From Thermoclostridium sp036562185 (GTDB taxonomy: Bacteria; Bacillota; Clostridia; DSM-8532), in NCBI GenBank assembly GCA_036562185.1, contig DATCKN010000012.1, positions 19,391 through 83,390 of the forward strand: a DNA stretch of 64,000 nucleotides, given 5' to 3'. Both the position numbers and the translations under genes were made by a program. Below, piece after piece: positions 1-7,961 of the stretch. How positions within the stretch are numbered: the stretch's first letter is position 1; every line of letters starts with the position of its first letter. Below the pieces are notes generated by a model. That model was not told the DNA's origin. It searched no databases and was given only the letters and a program-made list of their open reading frames with translations.

Positions 1-989
1 GCTCCACGTATCTGGCAGAACTGGTTGAACTTCTTGATGGAAAAGACGTTTCAGTAAATGTTATATCAAAATCAGGAACCACAACTGAGCCTGCCATTGC
101 TTTCAGAATACTGAAGGCTTACATGGAGGAAAAGTACGGAAAAGACGAAGCCAGGAAGAGAATATATGCTACCACTGATAAATCCAGGGGAGCCTTAAAA
201 ACCCTTGCAGACTCTGAAGGCTATGAATGTTTTGTTATACCCGATGACGTAGGCGGGCGCTTTTCAGTGTTGACAGCAGTGGGTCTGCTTCCGATAGCAG
301 TTGCCGGAATAGATATAGATCAGATGATGGAAGGAGCCCGATCGGGCTTTGAACTGTACCAGAAACCATTTGAGGAAAACCCGTCATATCTTTATGCCGC
401 ATGCAGGAATGCATTATATCGCAAAATGAAAACCATTGAAATAATGGTTAATTATGAGCCTTCGCTTCACTATATAACTGAATGGTGGAAACAGCTTTTT
501 GGTGAAAGTGAAGGAAAAGACGGTAAGGGAATATTTCCTGCCGGTGTTGATTTTACAACAGACCTGCATTCAATGGGGCAATATATTCAGGATGGCTTAA
601 GAAACATATTCGAAACAGTCCTGCATGTTGATAAGTCCCGAAAAGAGATTTTTATAGGTAAAGATGACAGAGATCTGGATAAATTGAATTATATTTCCGG
701 GAAAAGTTTGGATTATGTCAATAAAAAAGCAATGGAAGGTACAATATTGGCCCATCACGATGGCGGGGTACCCAGCCTTGTGGTTAATATACCTGAAATG
801 ACACCTTTCTATTTCGGGCAGATGGTTTATTTCTTTGAAAAGGCCTGCGGTATAAGCGGATACCTGTTGGGAGTGAATCCATTTGATCAGCCCGGAGTTG
901 AGGCATACAAGAAAAACATGTTCGCCCTGTTGGGAAAACCGGGCTTTGAACAGGAAAGAGAATATCTGGAAAAAAGACTGTATGGATGA
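1..989 (+). CDS. pgi: Glucose-6-phosphate isomerase, 5'-truncated by the window edge
   Basis: Interconverts glucose 6-phosphate and fructose 6-phosphate in cytosolic glycolysis. The open frame runs from the first bases of the window (complete codons from position 3), so the N-terminal part of the gene lies outside and the ATG at 123 is internal. Visible hallmarks are the sugar-phosphate-binding segment VISKSGTTTEPA just inside the window, the segment DFTTDLHSMGQYIQDG, and the C-terminal family signature NPFDQPGVEAYKK that carries the catalytic lysine. About 329 residues are present, against roughly 450 for clostridial enzymes. A clear intrinsic terminator follows, so this is the last gene of its transcript. 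Confidence 0.97.
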   Translation, partial: STYLAELVELLDGKDVSVNVISKSGTTTEPAIAFRILKAYMEEKYGKDEARKRIYATTDKSRGALKTLADSEGYECFVIPDDVGGRFSVLTAVGLLPIAVAGIDIDQMMEGARSGFELYQKPFEENPSYLYAACRNALYRKMKTIEIMVNYEPSLHYITEWWKQLFGESEGKDGKGIFPAGVDFTTDLHSMGQYIQDGLRNIFETVLHVDKSRKEIFIGKDDRDLDKLNYISGKSLDYVNKKAMEGTILAHHDGGVPSLVVNIPEMTPFYFGQMVYFFEKACGISGYLLGVNPFDQPGVEAYKKNMFALLGKPGFEQEREYLEKRLYG

Positions 990-1013
990 TACAGATATGA
1001 TTTACACATTACA

Positions 1014-1050
1014 GTCAGGTAAATTTTTGATTTACCTGACTTATTTTTAT
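1014..1050 (+). terminator. Intrinsic terminator after pgi
   Basis: A perfect 11-bp stem (1014-1024 with 1030-1040) has a 5-nt loop and is followed by a T-rich run. It sits 25 bp after the pgi stop. Confidence 0.85.
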
Positions 1051-1079
1051 ATTACAGGATATATTTTTCAAAGATAGTA

Positions 1080-1109
1080 TTGATTAATACCAAAAATTTG
1101 ATATATAAT
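1080..1109 (+). promoter_or_regulatory. SigA-type promoter for the histidine kinase gene
   Basis: TTGATT (1080-1085), an 18-bp spacer and TATAAT (1104-1109). It lies just after the pgi terminator and would leave a leader of about 140 nt before the GTG start at 1259. I see no recognisable riboswitch in that leader. Confidence 0.6.
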
Positions 1110-1258
1110 ACGAGTATCGAAAGATATCTCCGTAAGTAGCATTTGAACCACTTAACTTTTTACCCGATTTGGTGATTTTTCTCTTTCTGAAATAGTAAAC
1201 TATACATAGAAAACATATTAAGCGGATGCAATTTACTTATCAATAAGGAGGTTCTCTT

Positions 1259-2188
1259 GTGACTATTAAGGAGAAAGTAAAATCTAATTCTCTATGTTCG
1301 GAATCCAGCATTAGTAAGAAAGAAAACAAGCAAAACAGTTTACAGAGAAATCCTGTGTTTGAAAATGCTACCGGCATTGATTCCCTGAACACAGACAAAA
1401 ATGACTGGATTTTTGCCCTTTCTCACGAGCTTAGAACGCCTTTGAATGTTATTTTGTCCACAATCCAGGTTGCACAGCTTAGTATGAAAAATGAACAGGA
1501 CGGTGAGTACAGCAGGGTAAAAACCAAGTACCTCGACATTATGAAGCAAAACTGCTACCGCCTCCTTAAAATGGTTAACAATCTGATAGAAATCAACAGG
1601 TTGGATTCGGGCTTTTTTAATATAGATCCTAAAAATGAAGATATAGTTCATATTGTCAGGGAAATGACCCTTTCTGTTACTGAGTATGCTAAAATTAAAA
1701 ATATTGATATAACATTTGAAAGTAATAGAGCAAAGCATATCATAGCAGTAGATATTTTTCAACTGGAGCGCATTATGCTTAATTTATTGTCCAACGCTAT
1801 TAAGTTTACCCCTTCGAATGGAAGTATAAAAGTTACTGTAACGGTTGAAGAGGAAGAAATATTAATTTCAGTATCAGATACAGGTCCGGGAATTCCTGAG
1901 GAATATGGAAGCATGATATTTGAAAGATATTGCCAGACCGATGGCAAAAGCTTAGTGGAGAAAAAAGGGAGCGGGATGGGGTTATATCTGGTCAAAAAAC
2001 TTCTGGGCAAGATGAATGGCAGGATATGGTACAGCAATAATGAAGACAAAGGCACCACTCTTACTTTTTCTCTTCCGAACACGAAAATTCCCTCAGCCAG
2101 AGCAGTAGAGGAAGACTTATCGAACGATTATGTCAAAAGCAGGACCGAATATCTCGAAATTGAATTTTCTGATATATATGTAATCTAA
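1259..2188 (+). CDS. Soluble histidine kinase (HisKA-HATPase_c)
   Basis: Predicted cytosolic two-component sensor kinase of 309 residues. The GTG start at 1259 is chosen because an AAGGAGG site sits 7 nt upstream. The first 45 or so residues are polar, low in complexity and not recognisable as a sensor domain. The H-box SHELRTP places the phospho-acceptor at His56. The N-box NLLSNAIKFTP (175-185), G1 DTGPG (207-211), F-box and G2 GSGMGLYL (237-244) form a complete ATP-binding domain. There is no transmembrane segment or PAS domain, and no response regulator is adjacent, so its input and partner are unknown. It is transcribed alone between the pgi terminator and the infC promoter. Confidence 0.9.
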   Translation: MTIKEKVKSNSLCSESSISKKENKQNSLQRNPVFENATGIDSLNTDKNDWIFALSHELRTPLNVILSTIQVAQLSMKNEQDGEYSRVKTKYLDIMKQNCYRLLKMVNNLIEINRLDSGFFNIDPKNEDIVHIVREMTLSVTEYAKIKNIDITFESNRAKHIIAVDIFQLERIMLNLLSNAIKFTPSNGSIKVTVTVEEEEILISVSDTGPGIPEEYGSMIFERYCQTDGKSLVEKKGSGMGLYLVKKLLGKMNGRIWYSNNEDKGTTLTFSLPNTKIPSARAVEEDLSNDYVKSRTEYLEIEFSDIYVI

Positions 2189-2197
2189 AATTGCTTC

Positions 2198-2226
2198 TTG
2201 ACAACTCGCATTACTTCGTGTATAGT
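2198..2226 (+). promoter_or_regulatory. Strong SigA promoter of the infC-rpmI-rplT operon
   Basis: Consensus TTGACA (2198-2203), a 17-bp spacer and TATAGT (2221-2226). Transcription would start near 2233 and give a leader of about 215 nt before infC. Confidence 0.88.
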
Positions 2227-2232
2227 TTTAAT

Positions 2233-2372
2233 TGACAATCAAGTAGAAGTATCCACTTCTCACCCTGTGTCCGGTTGATTTCAGGGTTTAAATCGTAGCA
2301 GTTAAGATGCTGTGGTTTATGCAGGTGAAGTGGTTTGCCTGCTTTTTTGTTTGCCAAAAATATGAATATATT
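2233..2372 (+). ncRNA. L20-type (infC) autoregulatory leader with refoldable terminator
   Basis: The transcribed leader ends in a terminator-like stem, GCAGG (2321-2325) with CCTGC (2338-2342), followed by six T (2343-2348). An upstream segment (CCACTT 2253-2258 plus CACC 2261-2264) can pair with GGTGAAGTGG (2324-2333) with a 2-nt bulge. That pairing removes part of the terminator stem, so it acts as an antiterminator. Firmicutes infC-rpmI-rplT operons are controlled by ribosomal protein L20 through such leaders. The pairing is read from the sequence; the L20 control is inferred from gene order. Confidence 0.65.
2321..2348 (+). terminator. Conditional terminator in the infC leader
   Basis: A 5-bp GC-rich stem with a 12-nt loop is followed by TTTTTT. 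It overlaps the alternative pairing described for the leader, so it is probably an attenuator and not a constitutive stop. Confidence 0.65.
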
Positions 2373-2446
2373 TTAGGTATAAAAATTTAATTATATGCCC
2401 ACTGAATTAAATCAAAATGGGTTCAAGAATTACGGAGGTGTTATTT

Positions 2447-2968
2447 ATTAAAAAAGATCAAATTCAGGTGAATAATCAGATCAGGGATAAAGAAGTCAGG
2501 TTAATTGACTTTGACGGCACAATGATCGGAATTGTATCGGCCAGGGAAGCTCAAATGAAAGCTAATGAAAGAGATATGGACCTGGTTAAAATTTCACCGA
2601 ATGCGAACCCCCCTGTCTGTAAGATCATGGATTATGGCAAATATTTGTATGAATTATCCAAAAAAGAAAAAGAAGCTAAAAAGAAGCAAACTAATATTTC
2701 CGTTAAGGAAATCAGACTTTCGGCCAAAATCGAGGAGCACGACTTTGCATTCAAACTCAAAAATGCAATGAAATTCCTGAAAGACGGAGACAAAGTAAAG
2801 ATATCCATAAGGTTCAGAGGCAGGGAAATGCAATTCACCTCCATGGCGTATGACGTAATCGACAAGTTTGCCGAGATGATAAAGGAATACGGGAAAATGG
2901 AAAGTAAACCTTCAATGGATGGCAGAAGTATGTCGGTTATGTTTGTTCCCATTAAAGACAAGCAATAA
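2447..2968 (+). CDS. infC: Translation initiation factor IF-3, probable AUU start
   Basis: Binds the 30S subunit, prevents premature 50S joining and checks start-codon choice. I place the start at ATT 2447: GGAGG (2434-2438) lies 8 nt upstream, and the product (IKKDQIQVNNQIRDKEVRL) then begins like other IF-3 proteins, giving 173 residues. The in-frame ATG at 2417 has no ribosome binding site and would add ten atypical residues that include the Shine-Dalgarno itself. Visible family features are the N-domain NNQIRDKEVRLID, the linker rich in KK and EK, and the C-domain KISIRFRGREMQF. It is first in the infC-rpmI-rplT operon. An AUU start is the known basis of IF-3 autocontrol in E. coli; that it works so here is inference. 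Confidence 0.93.
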   Translation: MKKDQIQVNNQIRDKEVRLIDFDGTMIGIVSAREAQMKANERDMDLVKISPNANPPVCKIMDYGKYLYELSKKEKEAKKKQTNISVKEIRLSAKIEEHDFAFKLKNAMKFLKDGDKVKISIRFRGREMQFTSMAYDVIDKFAEMIKEYGKMESKPSMDGRSMSVMFVPIKDKQ

Positions 2969-3044
2969 CTACCAGCAGGGTGTTATCGTAGCAGCATTTA
3001 ATTAATGGCAAACTAAAGTATTAATAACGGAGGAGGTTTTATCC

Positions 3045-3242
3045 ATGCCAAAATTAAAAACCCACAGTTCTTCAAAGAAAAGATTCAAAATAACTGGTAC
3101 TGGTAAGGTAAAGCGCAATAAAGCATATAAAAGTCATATTCTTACCAAAAAGTCATCAAAGCGTAAGAGAAATCTTCGTAAATCAACTATTGCTTCGACT
3201 GCTAATGAATCAATAATAAAAGTTATGCTTCCTTACAAATGA
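3045..3242 (+). CDS. rpmI: 50S ribosomal protein L35
   Basis: Small basic protein of the large ribosomal subunit. The product has 65 residues, the usual size, and begins MPKLKTHSSSKKRFK with the conserved KTH...KRF...GKVKR pattern. The start is supported by a strong GGAGGAGG site about 10 nt upstream. It lies between infC and rplT, the standard order, and is probably co-transcribed with both. Confidence 0.98.
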   Translation: MPKLKTHSSSKKRFKITGTGKVKRNKAYKSHILTKKSSKRKRNLRKSTIASTANESIIKVMLPYK

Positions 3243-3262
3243 TTGGAAAGAGGGTGTGAGAT

Positions 3263-3610
3263 ATGGCAAGAGTTAAAGGTGGAGTAAGGACCAGAGCCAG
3301 GCATAAAAAAGTTTTAAAGCTTGCTAAGGGTTACTTTGGTGCAAAAAGCAAATTATATAGAATTGCAAACCAGGCAGTTATGAAGTCTCTGGTATATGCA
3401 TACCGGGACAGAAGGCAAAAGAAAAGAGATTTCAGAAAACTTTGGATAACAAGAATAAATGCTGCTGCAAGGAAAAATGGTATGTCTTACAGCCGTTTTA
3501 TGAACGGTCTCAGAAAATCCGGCATTGAACTGAACAGAAAAGTTCTGGCCGATATGGCCGTAAACGATGCTGCAGGTTTTGCAAAACTTGTTGAAAAAGT
3601 CAAAGGATAA
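3263..3610 (+). CDS. rplT: 50S ribosomal protein L20
   Basis: Binds 23S rRNA early in 50S assembly and, in Firmicutes, represses its own operon through the leader RNA. The product has 115 residues (family about 117-119). It begins MARVKGGVRTRARHKK, and the segment AKGYFGAKSKLYR is typical. AGAGGGTG precedes the ATG. It starts 20 bp after rpmI and is the last gene of the operon, followed directly by a terminator. Confidence 0.98.
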   Translation: MARVKGGVRTRARHKKVLKLAKGYFGAKSKLYRIANQAVMKSLVYAYRDRRQKKRDFRKLWITRINAAARKNGMSYSRFMNGLRKSGIELNRKVLADMAVNDAAGFAKLVEKVKG

Positions 3611-3620
3611 TAATTTTTGA

Positions 3621-3650
3621 AAAGGCGGCTTTTTGCCGCTTTTTTATTTT
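3621..3650 (+). terminator. Intrinsic terminator after rplT
   Basis: GCGGC (3625-3629) pairs with GCCGC (3635-3639), flanked by A-rich and T-rich arms and a run of T. It starts about 10 bp after the rplT stop. Confidence 0.85.
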
Positions 3651-3873
3651 ATTCAGTAACTTTTTTCATTTTTATTACAAAGTAAATAAAATGGTACCAT
3701 TCCAAGCAATAAAGAGATATAATCTCATTGTAGCTAAATTTATCAAAATACCCATAAGACTCCTGCCAATATCGGTGCAGGCTGATGCGGTTTTTGATTC
3801 AGCGGGATTTAATTTCCCGCAAAGAAGAGATTATTAAAATGCTTAAGTTGCGGTTAAGATCTTTAATCATGTA
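3651..3873. other. Non-coding gap between rplT terminator and cdaA promoter
   Basis: No gene is visible. The gap holds two possible hairpins: CCTGC...GCAGG around 3762-3780, and GCGGGA...TCCCGC around 3802-3821. Neither has a following T run. Both lie upstream of the cdaA promoter, so they are not part of its leader. I cannot assign a function. Confidence 0.4.
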
Positions 3874-3902
3874 TTGAGTATAAAATTAATGTATTATACA
3901 AT
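3874..3902 (+). promoter_or_regulatory. SigA promoter of cdaA-cdaR
   Basis: TTGAGT (3874-3879), a 17-bp spacer and TACAAT (3897-3902). The GTG start of cdaA lies about 25 nt beyond the expected transcription start. Confidence 0.75.
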
Positions 3903-3933
3903 AAAAGCATGACAATGGATCGGGGAGCTTAAA

Positions 3934-4806
3934 GTGGCAAATATAAGTAACATTCGGGATCTTTTCATACTGATTGGTAACTACCTGGGGCTTAACGGAC
4001 CTCTGGATTTTGTTTTAATGATTATTGATATCAGTATCATTTCATATATAGTTTATAAAGTCATCCAACTGGTCCGTGAAACACGTGCAATGCAGTTGGT
4101 AAAAGGTATACTGATCATTGTTGTCGGACTGAAAGCAGCACAGTTGATTGGTCTTAAAACAGTTGCCTTTATCCTTGAAGGTGCTATATCATTATTAGGC
4201 TTTTCGCTGATAGTTATATTCCAGCCAGAGCTCAGGCGCGGGCTTGAAAAAATAGGAAACAGCGGTTTTCAGAATTTTCTTATGCTTGATTATGATGAGG
4301 ATCAGCTGAGAACCACAGCTTCCATTGAAGCTATTGTAAACTGTTGCGCACATTTGTCACAGGAATATATAGGTGCCTTGATAGTAATTGAAAGAAACAC
4401 CAAAATTGGTGATGTGATAAATACAGGAACGCAGATGGATTCAATCATATCCTTTGAACTTTTAACGAACATTTTTACACCCAATACGCCATTACATGAT
4501 GGAGCTGTAATAATCAGGAACAACAAGATAAAAGCTGCAGCCTGCTACCTTCCATTAACGGAGAACACCACACTGAGCAGAGAACTGGGAACGAGACACA
4601 GGGCTGCATTAGGAATAACTGAGGTTTCCGATGCGATATCAATTGTTGTTTCAGAGGAATCCGGGAAAATATCCTATGCACATAACGGAAATCTTACAAG
4701 AAACCTGACTCCTGATACACTGAGAAAAGCCTTGTATCGCTTTCTGCTTGACAAGAATTCGAGTAAAAAGCGTTTTTGGTTTAGAAAGGTGAAAGCTGAT
4801 GAATAA
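3934..4806 (+). CDS. cdaA: Membrane diadenylate cyclase CdaA (DAC domain)
   Basis: Makes c-di-AMP from two ATP at the membrane; c-di-AMP controls potassium, osmotic and cell-wall balance in Firmicutes. The product has 290 residues. Hydrophobic helices occupy roughly the first 95 residues, followed by the cytosolic DAC domain with the catalytic DGA motif (189-191, in TPLHDGAVI) and RHR motif (221-223, in GTRHRAALG). The GTG start at 3934 follows a GGGGAG site. It overlaps cdaR by 8 nt, so the two are translationally coupled, and glmM lies about 5 kb downstream. cdaA-cdaR-glmM is a conserved Firmicutes group, here split by phosphate-transport genes. Confidence 0.97.
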   Translation: MANISNIRDLFILIGNYLGLNGPLDFVLMIIDISIISYIVYKVIQLVRETRAMQLVKGILIIVVGLKAAQLIGLKTVAFILEGAISLLGFSLIVIFQPELRRGLEKIGNSGFQNFLMLDYDEDQLRTTASIEAIVNCCAHLSQEYIGALIVIERNTKIGDVINTGTQMDSIISFELLTNIFTPNTPLHDGAVIIRNNKIKAAACYLPLTENTTLSRELGTRHRAALGITEVSDAISIVVSEESGKISYAHNGNLTRNLTPDTLRKALYRFLLDKNSSKKRFWFRKVKADE

Positions 4807-6133
4807 AAAAATCAGTCTGAATAAATTCCTCGAGAAAGATTCTGTCTTAAAAGTTATTTCAGTATTGATTGGCATTTTAATATGGTTTATAGTACTGGAC
4901 CATCAAAACCCACTCAGCGAGCGTACTATTTCAATTCCGTTAAGATCTAATTCGCAGGTACTTGATGCCAGTAATATAAGATTGGTTTCATCGACCATTC
5001 CTACCAATGTCGACGTTGTAATAAAGGGGAGAAAACAACGTCTTGATAAGGTGACAGCCAACGATTTCGAGGCATTTTTGGATTTTAGCGAAATTCAGGA
5101 TACAGGAACTACAGAGCTTATGATAAATCTTCCAAAATATACAGGAGATCAGGATATTATTGTTGCCGATGTCAATCCCAAGGTTGTAAAAGTAAAGCTG
5201 GAAAACATTATCAGAAAAGAATTTCCTATTAATGTAAAATGGGTGGGTGAACTCCCGGAAGGATACGAAGTTGTAAATGTTAAGCTGAACCCCAATACTG
5301 TTATACTGCAGGATTTGGAAAGTGTAATGAACAGTGTGGAAAGTGTGGCTGTGTCGGTAGACACTGAGCAAATACTTAAAGGAGATTCAATAAATAAAAG
5401 AATTGAAGTATATAATAACAGCGGCAAGATTATATCATCCCTCGACGGCAGTGTACAGATTTCCGTTGGATATAATATTGCAAAAACCGTACCGATTTCA
5501 ACCACTCTTACAGGAGAACCAAAAAACGACTACTATGTTCAGGATTATACCATCTCCCAGAACACCGTAAAAATCATGGGGAGCTATGATGTGCTAAAAG
5601 ATATTGAATACATAGAAGCCGAACAGTTAAGTGTTGAAAATGTGAATGAATCCTTCCAGAAGGACTTGAACCTTATTCTTCCGGAGAATGTTCAGTTGTA
5701 TAACAGCCCGGGTTTTGTAACAGCCCAGGTAAATATTCATAAATATTCTCACAGGATTATAACAATACCAAAATCATCAATTACTATTTTCGGAGGGGAT
5801 GTAACCGGCCAAACAAACTACAGGATTCTTGAAGATGAAATAACCTTTAGTGTCAAAGGCCCGGCGGAAATATTGGATACGCTGGATGTAAAATCAATTA
5901 AAGGATTCGTTGATGTATCCAATACAGCCGAAGGTGTTCAACTGGTTATTGTACGTGTGTCCCTTCCATCGGGTATATATATGGAGGGCGAAGCCTTTGT
6001 GAATATTCAGGCAGAACCGGTAATAATATCGCCCACACCGTCACCGACTCCAGTTCCTGACAATGAAATAGATATAACGCCGTCACCCGTTCCTGAATCT
6101 GATAAAAACGAGGAAAGCCAGTCCGATACATAA
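4799..6133 (+). CDS. cdaR: CdaR, YbbR-domain regulator of CdaA
   Basis: Membrane-anchored extracytoplasmic protein that modulates the cyclase CdaA. The product has 444 residues. One N-terminal membrane helix (about 20-36, containing VLIGILIWFIV) is followed by several repeated YbbR-type beta domains, seen as recurring blocks ending in VKV or VQISVGYN-like strands. The C-terminal tail is rich in Pro, Thr, Ser and acidic residues (TPSPTPVPDNEID) and may span or associate with the wall. It overlaps the end of cdaA by 8 nt. B. subtilis CdaR binds CdaA through the YbbR domains; the same is inferred here from gene order. Confidence 0.92.
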   Translation: MNKKISLNKFLEKDSVLKVISVLIGILIWFIVLDHQNPLSERTISIPLRSNSQVLDASNIRLVSSTIPTNVDVVIKGRKQRLDKVTANDFEAFLDFSEIQDTGTTELMINLPKYTGDQDIIVADVNPKVVKVKLENIIRKEFPINVKWVGELPEGYEVVNVKLNPNTVILQDLESVMNSVESVAVSVDTEQILKGDSINKRIEVYNNSGKIISSLDGSVQISVGYNIAKTVPISTTLTGEPKNDYYVQDYTISQNTVKIMGSYDVLKDIEYIEAEQLSVENVNESFQKDLNLILPENVQLYNSPGFVTAQVNIHKYSHRIITIPKSSITIFGGDVTGQTNYRILEDEITFSVKGPAEILDTLDVKSIKGFVDVSNTAEGVQLVIVRVSLPSGIYMEGEAFVNIQAEPVIISPTPSPTPVPDNEIDITPSPVPESDKNEESQSDT

Positions 6134-6160
6134 CTGCAGGGTTTACTAACTATAATATAC

Positions 6161-6190
6161 TTGTGCACCGAAGTTTCTTTATGTTAAAAT
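6161..6190 (+). promoter_or_regulatory. Possible promoter of the Na/Pi carrier gene
   Basis: TTGTGC (6161-6166), an 18-bp spacer and an extended -10 TGTTAAAAT ending at 6190. The -35 box is weak. Confidence 0.4.
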
Positions 6191-6220
6191 AGTTACCGAT
6201 GTCGTTTTTTGGAGGTGCGT

Positions 6221-7939
6221 ATGAATACTGGAGAAATTTTAAGTTTTTTGCCTGGCCTGCTGGGCGGTGTGGCTATATTTTTATTCGGCATGAATATGCT
6301 CAGCGAGGGACTCCAAAAAACTGCAGGCGAAAAACTTAGACATATAATCAGTATTTTGACGAATAATCCGTTAATCGGGATTTTTGTCGGTGCAATTGTG
6401 ACTGCGGTTATTCAAAGCAGCAGTGCAACGACAGTTATGGTTATAGGATTTGTCAGTGCAGGTTTGATGACTTTAAAACAGTCCATCGGAGTTATAATAG
6501 GTGCAAATATCGGAACTACCGTGACTGCGTGGCTGGTGTCCATTGATATTGGTGACCTGGCTTTGCCCCTTGCGGGTATAGGTTTTATCCTTTATTTTTT
6601 TCCAAAGTTAAAGAAACTGAAATATATCGGTCAGATTATTTTTTCTTTCGGACTTCTTTTTGTAGGATTAAATATAATGAGCGATATGATGGCTCCCCTT
6701 GCAAAATCCCAGGCTGTGGCAGACACAATGCTTAATGTGAGCAACAACAGGTTTCTTGGGTTGTTTATCGGGACTATTTTTACAGCCGTTATTCAAAGCA
6801 GCAGTGCTGCCATTGCAATTCTGCAAAAGCTGGCGATACAGACAACTGCTACAGGCGAACCTTTAATAACACTTAGTGCGGCGCTTCCCATTCTGTTCGG
6901 CAGCAATATCGGGACAACGGCAACTGCTTTGCTGGCATCGATAGGTGCCACTGTCAATGCAAAAAGGGCAGCATTAACTCATATGATTTTTAACGTTGTG
7001 GGAAGCCTCATATTTATTTGGTTTATAACACCTTTTGAACATGTTGTTTCTCTAATTATGGGCGGAACTGTCATGCCCCGTTCTATGGACACGGCGATAG
7101 CCTATTCTCATACTATTTTTAACCTTTTAAGTGCAGTTCTGTTTGCTCCGTTTATAGGGCTGCTTGCCAAATTTGTTACGCAGATATATAAAGGAAAAGG
7201 TGAGCTTGAAGACAGGGCACTTGTGTATATCGGTGACAAGGTTTCATCTCCGGCGGTTGGTTTGAATCTTGCAATGCAGGAGATGCTCAGGATGGGAAAA
7301 ATAGTACAGAAAATGATTGCCTGTACCAAAGTTGTAATATTGGAGCAAAATGAATCTGTGATACAGGAAGTTGAAAAAATGGAAGATACAGTGGATATGC
7401 TCCAGAACGAAATATTGAATTACCTGTCAAAAATCATTTCTCAAAATGTGTTGAGCGAAGCCGAATCTGTCAGGTTGACCGGTTATATGCGTATGGTCCA
7501 TGACCTGGAGAGAATCGGAGACCATTGCGAAAGTTCAACTATGCTTGGTCAAAGCAATATTGATAATAAGGTACAGTATTCCGAAAATGCATTGTCCGAA
7601 CTTAAAGAAGTCTTTGAGAAGATTGAGTTTGTCATGAACCAGACTCTTGTTGCTCTGGAAAACAACGACAAGGAGCTGGCAAAGACAGTACTGTCTGAAG
7701 AAAATACCATGGATGACATTGAAAAAATCCTTAGAGAAAGACATTTGGAGCGCCTGAAAAATGGGGAATGCAATCCGGGCACAGCAATAACATTTGTCGA
7801 ATTAATTCATACCTTGGAGCGTATGACTGACAATTGCAAAAATATTGCAGAATCAGTTATTGACGACATTAATCACAGATTGGCAGGGCATTATAATACA
7901 GACGGAACAGCATTGGAGTATAAAATACTTAAGTATTAA
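6221..7939 (+). CDS. Na+/phosphate cotransporter (NptA/PNaS family) with PhoU-like tail
   Basis: Sodium-coupled phosphate importer of 572 residues. The start is ATG 6221 because GGAGG (6211-6215) precedes it; the upstream in-frame TTG lies at the edge of that site. The N-terminal half (about 1-310) is membranous and has the two inverted PNaS repeats, each with an AVIQSSSA(T/A) motif (TAVIQSSSATT and TAVIQSSSAAI) and a GANIGTT or GSNIGTT motif. The C-terminal half (about 340-560) is helical and PhoU-like (RMVHDLERIGDHCE; HTLERMTDNCKNIAE). It ends 22 bp before the Pit-type gene, so the two are probably co-transcribed. Phosphate is the likely substrate by family; the sequence does not prove it. 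Confidence 0.92.
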   Translation: MNTGEILSFLPGLLGGVAIFLFGMNMLSEGLQKTAGEKLRHIISILTNNPLIGIFVGAIVTAVIQSSSATTVMVIGFVSAGLMTLKQSIGVIIGANIGTTVTAWLVSIDIGDLALPLAGIGFILYFFPKLKKLKYIGQIIFSFGLLFVGLNIMSDMMAPLAKSQAVADTMLNVSNNRFLGLFIGTIFTAVIQSSSAAIAILQKLAIQTTATGEPLITLSAALPILFGSNIGTTATALLASIGATVNAKRAALTHMIFNVVGSLIFIWFITPFEHVVSLIMGGTVMPRSMDTAIAYSHTIFNLLSAVLFAPFIGLLAKFVTQIYKGKGELEDRALVYIGDKVSSPAVGLNLAMQEMLRMGKIVQKMIACTKVVILEQNESVIQEVEKMEDTVDMLQNEILNYLSKIISQNVLSEAESVRLTGYMRMVHDLERIGDHCESSTMLGQSNIDNKVQYSENALSELKEVFEKIEFVMNQTLVALENNDKELAKTVLSEENTMDDIEKILRERHLERLKNGECNPGTAITFVELIHTLERMTDNCKNIAESVIDDINHRLAGHYNTDGTALEYKILKY

Positions 7940-7961
7940 TTTATTAGCGGGGGTAAATACA

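Noticed and set aside
123..989. pgi start at the ATG at 123
   Set aside because: The frame stays open to the left edge and encodes the sugar-phosphate-binding segment there; the gene is simply cut by the window.
3700..3933. c-di-AMP (ydaO) riboswitch or another leader before cdaA
   Set aside because: The hairpins lie upstream of a good promoter at 3874-3902, and the ydaO conserved core is not seen.
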